Assembly: GCA_029204225.1 (NCBI GenBank)
Contig: CM055108.1
Span: 1,246,253 to 1,310,252 of the forward strand
Origin: Diphasiastrum complanatum
Lineage: Eukaryota > Streptophyta > Lycopodiopsida > Lycopodiales > Lycopodiaceae
DNA length: 64,000 nt
Reading direction: 5' to 3'
Notes under the pieces: generated by a model
What the model was told of the DNA's origin: nothing
The model's input: only the letters and a program-made list of their open reading frames with translations
Database searches by the model: none
Shown: in pieces, positions 58,012 through 64,000 of the stretch
Numbering within the stretch: position 1 is the stretch's first letter
Layout of the letters: each line of letters begins with the position of its first letter
Position numbers and translations under genes: made by a program

Positions 58012-58889
58012 AATGCTGGCGATCAACTTGCCACACTACACAACTAAAAGACTGAATAAAAAGGGAAGACGAAGAGAGGAAGCAACGGCAGCAGGAAGAA
58101 GAGAGAAGAAGAATGCAGAATGATTGAATGATTGGAAGGGAAGAGCAATAGTAGCATTTCTTGCGCGCTAAAACTAGAACGTAGATTCAAAAATTCAAAA
58201 TTATTAAATGAAATTGGAGGGAAAGCCCTTGAAAAATGCGATCGCACTTGGGGATAGCCCCGAGAGCATTAAGTTATAAAGGCATCTCATTTATCACAAC
58301 CAACGTGGAAAGTATTAGAAGTTAGAAGCCACCCATGCTACATGGGTTATTGAAGATTGTGCATAAGTCTTGCTTTTTGGAAAATTTTGGAAGGTTGAAG
58401 ATTTTTATAGTAATGCCTTTCCAATACTAGGACTGAAGGTTTTTGGAGGTAAATTTATTAGACATTTTTCTTTTCATACATTTTAAGCAATTAGTGGTCG
58501 TGATATACAAGATATAAAACTTGGCAATGCCATTTACGGAGCTAAGCTCCTTGGATATCACTACACCTATCCAGTGACAGTCAACAACTCTACCCGCACA
58601 CCCCCACTGCGATGGACAAATAGACATATCTTGACATTAGTTATTGTTTGCAATAGTGAATAATTTCAAGCAATCTGCCCTTTCCATAAATCTCTTCGTA
58701 TAGTGGTTTTAATACAAGGGAATAAAAAGGGTTCAAAATAATGGACTTAGCCCCCACTTGAATATAAAACGATAACAATTCGTAACATATGACAGTACTA
58801 GAGAAATCAAAATATTTGATATCTAACCTAGCGAGTTTTTAATTTAATTTAAAAAAATCACGTATAGTAGACATTTTGAAAATCACAAG
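58012..58889. other. Upstream region of the MIZ1-like gene, no other gene seen
   Basis: Promoter side of the minus-strand gene. Purine-rich 58055-58140 (pyrimidine-rich in the gene's sense) could be a 5' leader. No clear TATA box identified. Confidence 0.45.
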
Positions 58890-59300
58890 TCAATTGTTTG
58901 CCACGCCTGGCAAATCCAAATTTTTCTTTTTGTGTATTTTGCCACGCATGGGCAAATCTCCAGATTACATATCACATGAAAAGGTTGTTATTTAATGACT
59001 TTTCGTGGCTCTGCCATGCGTGGTTGTGCCACACCAATTTATACACGTGATATTAAAAAAAAATTGGATTTTAAAATCTTTTGTGTGGCTGTGCTTTGCG
59101 TGGCAAAAATTTAAAATTGTTTTCCCTCCTCCCGCACCCACAGTCAACTCATTTTTTACTGGTAGGATTGCTTGAAAGTTTTTAGCGTGGATGTGCCACA
59201 CGTGGATGAGCCACACCATTAAAAAAGGGAAAATTTTCAGCTAAGTCACGAGTTCGCGTGGAAGCATTGCGTGGCAAAACGCGTGGCAATAGAGATGATG
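58890..59300 (+). repeat. Palindrome-rich repeat, inverted relative of 11940-12400
   Basis: Repeated GTGGCTNTGCCATGCGTGG words in both orientations (58900-58955, 59005-59035, 59080-59105, 59180-59215, 59255-59290). Aligns in reverse complement with 11940-12400, including GTTATTTAA. Confidence 0.62.
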
Positions 59301-60035
59301 TTTTCAAGAGATTAACATTTCTATTTTCCATTATGTGCAACACACTAGTGCTGAAAACAATGCACTCAAGAATGCTATGTCAAAGTTGAATGCTACAGTC
59401 ACTACTCTTTGGGGATCAAACCAAGAAATGTTAGAATCCATGGAAAAGTTGCGATCCGAGAGTTTTAAAATCTGTTGTTGATATAAAAGTTATCAAAAAG
59501 GCAATGATGAAGAGGAAAAGAAAGAGAGTACTGATGAAAAATATTCATGACTTATCTACACATAGCGGTAATCAGAAAAAAAAAACTGAGCATTTAAGTA
59601 TGTTTTTCAAATTGTTTATTTGATTTGTATATGTCATTTAAGTTTGATTTGCACTTGATAACATGGATTATTTATCTATTAAACATAATTTGAGTTTCAT
59701 ATGTTTTGTTGTAGATACATGTTGGTGGCAAAGGAACTATTAAAAAATCGTTTTTTGCATTGGATCATCTTTAAGTCATATTTCACTAAAAAAGTCAGCA
59801 AAGGAAATGATGAAAAATGCTTGATTTGAAAAAAATGAAAAATAAAATTGCAGAGACTATTTTGATTAAGGTTCAATCATACTTGGATGCAAATGTGATA
59901 CAAGGTACATGTGATATTTCTAGAATTAGCAGAAACGATTATTCTACTTTTTTTAGAATAGTTAAAGAAGCTTTTTTCCAAGTGTGATGGTGAAGAAAAC
60001 TATCTTTCGTATCCATATCGGGTTCCAGGCGTGTT
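59301..60035 (+). other. Coding-like remnants, unidentified
   Basis: Short frames such as AENNALKNAMSKLNATVTTL (coiled-coil-like, about 59350-59460), MMKRKRKRVLMKNIHDLSTH, and ETILIKVQSYLDANVIQGTC near 59850, separated by AT-rich intron-like DNA. They may be the 3' half of the element bearing the palindromes. No family recognised. Confidence 0.35.
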
Positions 60036-61092
60036 CTTTTCCTCTCTTGACACGTGAGAGGGTCCCCCACATGGGCTTGCATGCTTCAAATGTCATTCAA
60101 TATTCTCATAATCTTTTCTAGATTTTATGAGAATATTTTATTGTAGGAATTTTACATAAAATATATTTTTTATATGATGGAATGTAAGAAAATCAATTCA
60201 AAGATCATTGTGGTAGTATTGGATTGTTTAAAACTAGTTTTATATTGTTATAAATTTTATTTTTCTTGAGATTTGACATACAAGACAAAATCATGAGATA
60301 AGAAATAGTACATATATATTATTAAACAAGTAATTTGACAGGTTTTTTAAGATTTTATGACATAATGTTATGTTAAATCGGTGATGTCATAAAAACATTT
60401 AGTTTATTAATATTCTAGGTGTCATAGATTTGATATATTTTGGTGACATAATTACATGGTCAAATAAATTTTTTTTACTTTTGTCATGTGGCCTCTTAAA
60501 TGGTTGCATGGGGATTCATGATCAAAAGCATTTATGTTATATTGAGGACCTTAGTGCTATGTGACCTATATGATAAATCTTTTTTAATTGTTGGTGTGTG
60601 ACTCTATATAACCCTATATGAAAATCATAGTAATTAGTTGAAATATCATTAGCATTGTAATAAAGATGTTGATCAATGGTGTGATTTCTTGCATACAAAG
60701 CAACCATAGATAGAAAGGGCGATTCATATTGCTCGTCGTGAGGTACCATGGCACACTAGGCCAATCCAAAGAGATTTACCTTGAGATCATCACTCATTTA
60801 GACAAGAGTTTAATCTAAGGGCTTCGAACATTGACTGCTATGTGGTCTTTAAATTAGTTGAGATAGATCTACACGCACTATGTACTGATGTCTAACATTT
60901 GTCGGTATGAACCTCATTTTGATTGCTTGTCATGTGTTGCCCCACCCAAGCAATTTTCTTGATTGCAATGTTACTAGAATATTAGATTTACATTAAGCAT
61001 AAGTAGAATATACATGGATTAGATGTTGGCATATCTTTAATAAATTTTATTATATTTGTTCAAAACATACAGTCTCATAATGATTACTTATG

Positions 61093-61172
61093 ATGTGGTA
61101 TAGAGTAGTTGGCTACAATGTGTATGTGTCATCATCATCAGATAGCGATTCATCTCATGATCGCAACAACAG
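61093..61172 (+). CDS. Repeat-unit exon 1, right arm
   Basis: ATG 61093, MWYRVVGYNVYVSSSSDSDS, donor AACAACAG/GTATAT; one residue differs from the left arm. Unknown function. Confidence 0.48.
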
Positions 61173-61292
61173 GTATATATTGTTATTGATATTGACATCA
61201 ATTGCACTTTATTTGTTATTTGAATATGAGTGTATAATTTTTCTTGCAAATTTGTTCTTACAATGACATTTGATTGGAATTATGAATTCTAG

Positions 61293-61556
61293 GACAATTA
61301 TCGTACCTCCACGTGATTTAGAGAAAGAAAAAATAATTGAGCTCTATCACAGAAAAAAGCAGCAATCAAGACTAAAGTACAATGAACAACTATTGACTGG
61401 TTCATATTCAAGCTCTTCCATTAGTCGACGTAACCCAACGGGGTTTGGCTCAGTTGGTTGGCTTGGCATCCAAAGTTTCTTTGGTCCCAGGTTCGAGCCT
61501 CCTCTTGGAAACCAAGAAGCATTAGTCGACGTAGACCGCCTATTGATCCATCACAT
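61293..61556 (+). pseudogene. Repeat-unit exon 2, right arm, interrupted
   Basis: TIIVPPRDLEKEKIIELYHR and RLKYNEQLLTG as in the left arm, then split after ISRR by an 87-bp insertion plus 14-bp duplication. The added 101 bp shift the frame, so the exon 2 end (RRRPPIDPSH) is out of phase. Confidence 0.55.
61433..61519 (+). mobile_element. tRNA-derived SINE / tRNA retrocopy with 14-bp TSD
   Basis: 87-bp insertion flanked by CATTAGTCGACGTA at 61419-61432 and 61520-61533. The left arm has the site once (CATCAGTCGACGTA), an empty site. The insert contains an A-box-like TGGCTCAGTTGG (61446-61457) and the B-box GGTTCGAGCC (61490-61499) at tRNA-like spacing, within an inverted CCAA-rich frame. No long tail or body, so it may be a bare tRNA-like retrocopy mobilised by LINE machinery. 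Confidence 0.78.
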
Positions 61557-61628
61557 GTATGTGTATTGATTTATGTCATAATTTTTTTTTGTAATAGTGA
61601 TGTAATCTGATTTGCTCTTTGGATATAG

Positions 61629-61935
61629 TATATTGCTCTTTGAAAAGCCAAGACACCACTCCATCACAAATGAAGGTTGAAAATGCACTAAATGTACAAA
61701 GACTATTTTGTCAATTTTTGTCACATGTTAGAATTTGTCAATTTTCACTTGAATGGCATTGAAAGAATTTGTGCAATTTGCAATTGGATTATTGGACTAG
61801 TTTCAACCAGAATATGATGAGAGGATACCATGTACATGCACACAATGCAAAGGCCTTAGGATTCGGACAAGGAGGATTGTCAACGATCATATTTGGGCCA
61901 ATGGAGTGCACACAGAGAATCCAAGAGTACGAGAG
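61629..61935 (+). pseudogene. Repeat-unit exon 3-like with transposase-associated zinc motif, right arm
   Basis: Between GGATATAG and GAGAG/GTAAAC. Reads MALKEFVQFAIGLLD, a stop, FQPEYDERIPCTCTQCKGLR, IRTRRIVNDHIWANGV. Conserves the CxCxxC and His of the left arm. Confidence 0.5.
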
Positions 61936-62262
61936 GTAAACTCTTTAAAGTGTTTTTTCGGAAATGCTTTCATCTTTGACCCATATGACACTTCAAGTAT
62001 AGTTTGGCCAATAAATATTGAGCGATAGGATGAGTGCCACAATACTTTGAAGTTAATCTCTCACTTGCTTCTAAAAGGAAAAATCCAAATAGAATATTTA
62101 GATGAAGTTAATCTTTCACTTGCTTCTAAAAGGAAAAATCCAAATAGAATGATTAGATCAAGTTAATCTCTCACTTGCTTCTAAAAGAAAAGTCCAAATA
62201 GAATGTTTAGATGTAGTTAATCTTGATTCCATATTCAATCACCCATAATAGACTCATTAACG

Positions 62263-62264
<2 letters not shown>

Positions 62265-62325
<61 letters not shown>
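62265..62325. repeat. (GA)n microsatellite in repeat unit
   Basis: About 60 bp, at the site of the 114-bp CT tract at 34020-34133 in the other arm. Confidence 0.95.
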
Positions 62326-62326
<1 letters not shown>

Positions 62327-62519
62327 AAAGGTAACCAACACTCCCAATTCTAGGAAGGTGTGTAGCCCTTGTTTTCTTCTGTTAAAGGCATTTTTCAAAT
62401 GTTTTTTGTTGGAAGATGAGTTCCACAAAAAAGCCCATGTGGTGACATTCTGGAGTATGATATAATCATTTGTTTGGGAGTTTTGATTAGTACTCTATAA
62501 TGTTCTCTCTGTTTTTCCT

Positions 62520-62656
62520 CTTCATGTGTGTTTAGGGTTGGTGTGGGTGGGTGTGTGTGTGAGTGCGTGTGTTTGTGTGTGTGTTTCATACTACTGGTTT
62601 ACGGTTTGTGTTATATATTAATTTATGTTTCATGCTTGAGAGAGAGAGAGAGAGAG
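62520..62656. repeat. Imperfect (GT)n and short (GA)n
   Basis: Interrupted GT tract at 62524-62585 and ~20 bp GA at 62637-62656, equivalent to the CA-rich and CT tracts around 33559-33770. Confidence 0.85.
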
Positions 62657-62695
62657 AAAAAAAACTGACACATCTAACATTTTCAACTTTTGCAG

Positions 62696-62950
62696 AAGAA
62701 GGACCATAAGTTGGTTTCAAGAAAAAGAGTTGCAAGAGAGATCGAGAATATTATTGATAGGATAAATCACATGAATATTGATTTTGGATCATCATTGGCC
62801 CTAGATGATGCTCTTGTTGATGATCACCCCTTGCATGATATAATTAGTTCATCAACGCCTTGTGATTCAATCTATGTCTCCAAATCTCTAGAACGTTCTT
62901 ACCACCCAACCACATCTATCTTAGATGTTGCACATGATAATTGTGGAGAC
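62696..62950 (+). pseudogene. Repeat-unit exon 4-like, right arm
   Basis: After acceptor TTTTGCAG: KKDHKLVSRKRVAREIENII, DRINHMNIDFGSSLALDDAL, then STPCDSIYVSKSLERSYHPT. Open throughout here, whereas the left arm has frame changes. The two arms stop matching at about residue 80, after which the left arm leads into the SET-domain fragment. Confidence 0.5.
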
Positions 62951-63049
62951 TTAGGATTTCACATTATCTTAGTTATGTCATATATTGTAAAAATTTTCAA
63001 TTTCCATGTACGTAAAATATGCTATAGTGCTTAAATACATGTAAAGGCC

Positions 63050-63967
63050 TATTTTGCACTTTGTAAATTCATATTATAAGTAGAAGTTGCGACGTTCTAA
63101 AGAGATGCAATAGAAGTCTAAACTCGACATTTAACGGTTCGTATACGACATTGAGGCCGGTGATCGTTCCTATAAGGTGGACACTTTGTGCCATTGTACT
63201 GACGCATTTCTACGCAGAGTTGAGTACCAATAGAGAGAAGAGCGAGTTTCTATAGCTTGAGCATTCTTTTCTTTTCTGCTATCTTTCATAGAATTACTTC
63301 TTATCATATGTGCGAACACACTCTGTATGATCTGTGGATGATTGTGATACTGTTCTGTTTGTGTCACACACATTTCTTATATTATACTGAATTTCAGCTA
63401 CTCTAACATGGATTTTCAGGTGACACTAGCAAGTAACAATTCTAACTAATGTGAGCCGGGTATTAGCCAAAGCTGTTAAGCATCATTTCTTAGTAGACCT
63501 TCTTTCATTTCTGAATGAGCTATGTGTTCAGATAACAGGATTGTTTGAGGCTCTGTTTCGCTTGCTTTCTACGATAAAGACTAATTCTCTGTGTTTGATT
63601 AAGAAGAATCTTTAGCTAATGTGATTCTGCATACTGAATCTAATTGCTACTTGCTGTCAGTTCTAACTGTTTCCTTGATGTTTGAAGAGCCTGAAAGATA
63701 AAGTAATCCTTACATTTACAGACCTTGACCAAAACATTTCATCATTGGTGTTCCTGGATGCCAATTTACCCAAATATCTTTGGATAATCAGTTATGTCGC
63801 TGTAGTATTCGTTGTGAATTTTATACATACCAGTCCGTTTACCATCATATATGCATTTACCATGCAAAAGATGAGATTATTCTCTCTCTTGGGGAACGAT
63901 CAAACTTTTTTATACTACATAATTCATCATTTTTGTGGAAATCTTTAACGACTAGGCCACCACATCA
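63050..63967 (+). repeat. Probable 5' LTR of a Ty3/gypsy element
   Basis: Sequence upstream of a tRNA-Asp PBS, with no coding resemblance. The LTR end (CA at 63966-63967) lies two bases before the PBS. The LTR start is not determined, and the element continues beyond the window. Confidence 0.5.
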
Positions 63968-63969
63968 TT

Positions 63970-63987
63970 TGGCGCCATTGCCAGGGA
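63970..63987 (+). other. Primer-binding site, tRNA-Asp type
   Basis: TGGCGCCATTGCCAGGGA, two G-to-A changes from the tRNA-Asp complement. Marks the start of a plus-strand gypsy element leaving the window. Confidence 0.78.
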
Positions 63988-64000
63988 GATGAATTTCATC

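Larger units (their letters stand above)
60036..62950 (+). repeat. Large inverted repeat unit, right arm
   Basis: Reverse-complement counterpart of 33280-36061, from CTTGACACGTGAGAGGGTCC (about 60047) to GCACATG (about 62937). Contains the same exon series and microsatellite sites. Differences include shorter GA tracts, a tRNA-derived insertion in exon 2, and a local triplication of GTTAATCTCTCACTTGCTTC units at 62049-62215 that the left arm lacks. Confidence 0.82.

Noticed and set aside
59345-59352. CACTAGTG as a CACTA transposon terminus
   Set aside because: An 8-mer palindrome with no matching terminal inverted repeat or target duplication nearby.
63682-63948. 88-codon frame near the window end
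   Set aside because: Lies inside the probable gypsy LTR and resembles no protein.

Overview
This window is nuclear DNA from a land plant with a repeat-rich genome. Three things point there. Ty1/copia retrotransposons with a DSGA-type protease, a D-D-E integrase and a YVDD reverse transcriptase fill about half of it. There is a MIZU-KUSSEI1 (MIZ1/DUF617)-type gene and a BAHD acyltransferase fragment, both plant families. Retroelement primer-binding sites match initiator tRNA-Met (copia) and tRNA-Asp (gypsy). I cannot name the species from sequence alone; a fern, lycophyte or bryophyte is as likely as a seed plant. Almost everything recognisable is decayed mobile DNA, and I see no intact autonomous element.

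Layout. 1-5.6 kb holds three abutting, broken copia elements. 5.6-11.7 kb is a nest: a minus-strand copia element (family C) has a complete family A copia element inserted in its LTR (6918-11403) and a 347-bp miniature LTR element (TRIM, 6349-6695) inserted in its gag. 11.9-12.4 kb is a palindrome-rich repeat with an inverted relative at 58.9-59.3 kb. 12.8-16.6 kb is a plus-strand family C element whose reverse transcriptase is replaced by an unrelated in-frame segment; 16.6-17.2 kb is another family C scrap. 17.85-27.59 kb is a second family A element (minus, 5-bp target duplication GTACT), split by a family B element at 21674-25738.

27.6-32.5 kb is low-complexity DNA, a (CT)n tract, two hairpins, a BAHD acyltransferase relic and a long degenerate array of GAGGTATTTT-like units. 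32.6-39.0 kb has a broken SET-domain sequence, a roughly 2.8-kb unit that recurs in inverted orientation at 60.0-62.95 kb, and a DNA-transposon-like block with a transposase-associated multi-exon gene and arrays of GTGGATNATCCAC palindromes. 39.3-41.5 kb is a minus-strand Ty3/gypsy gag-protease relic with PBS and probable LTR. 42.2-43.9 kb has a 202-bp (CT)n tract and a LINE deletion derivative. 45.85-51.76 kb is a further minus-strand copia element (family E). 51.8-57.3 kb is mostly unassignable AT-rich DNA. 57.36-58.01 kb holds the only recognisable host gene, MIZ1-like, with two compensating reading-frame lesions. The window ends at the 5' LTR and PBS of another gypsy element.

How the parts relate. 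The retroelements form an insertion chronology, not a pathway: hosts first (C, then A), then A into C, TRIM into C, B into A, and a tRNA-derived insertion into one arm of the 60-kb repeat. The best candidates for something undescribed are the TRIM whose LTRs carry tRNA-like Pol III promoter boxes, the multi-exon inverted repeat unit with an empty/filled SINE site, the copia element with a replaced reverse transcriptase, and two family A copies sharing the same premature stops.
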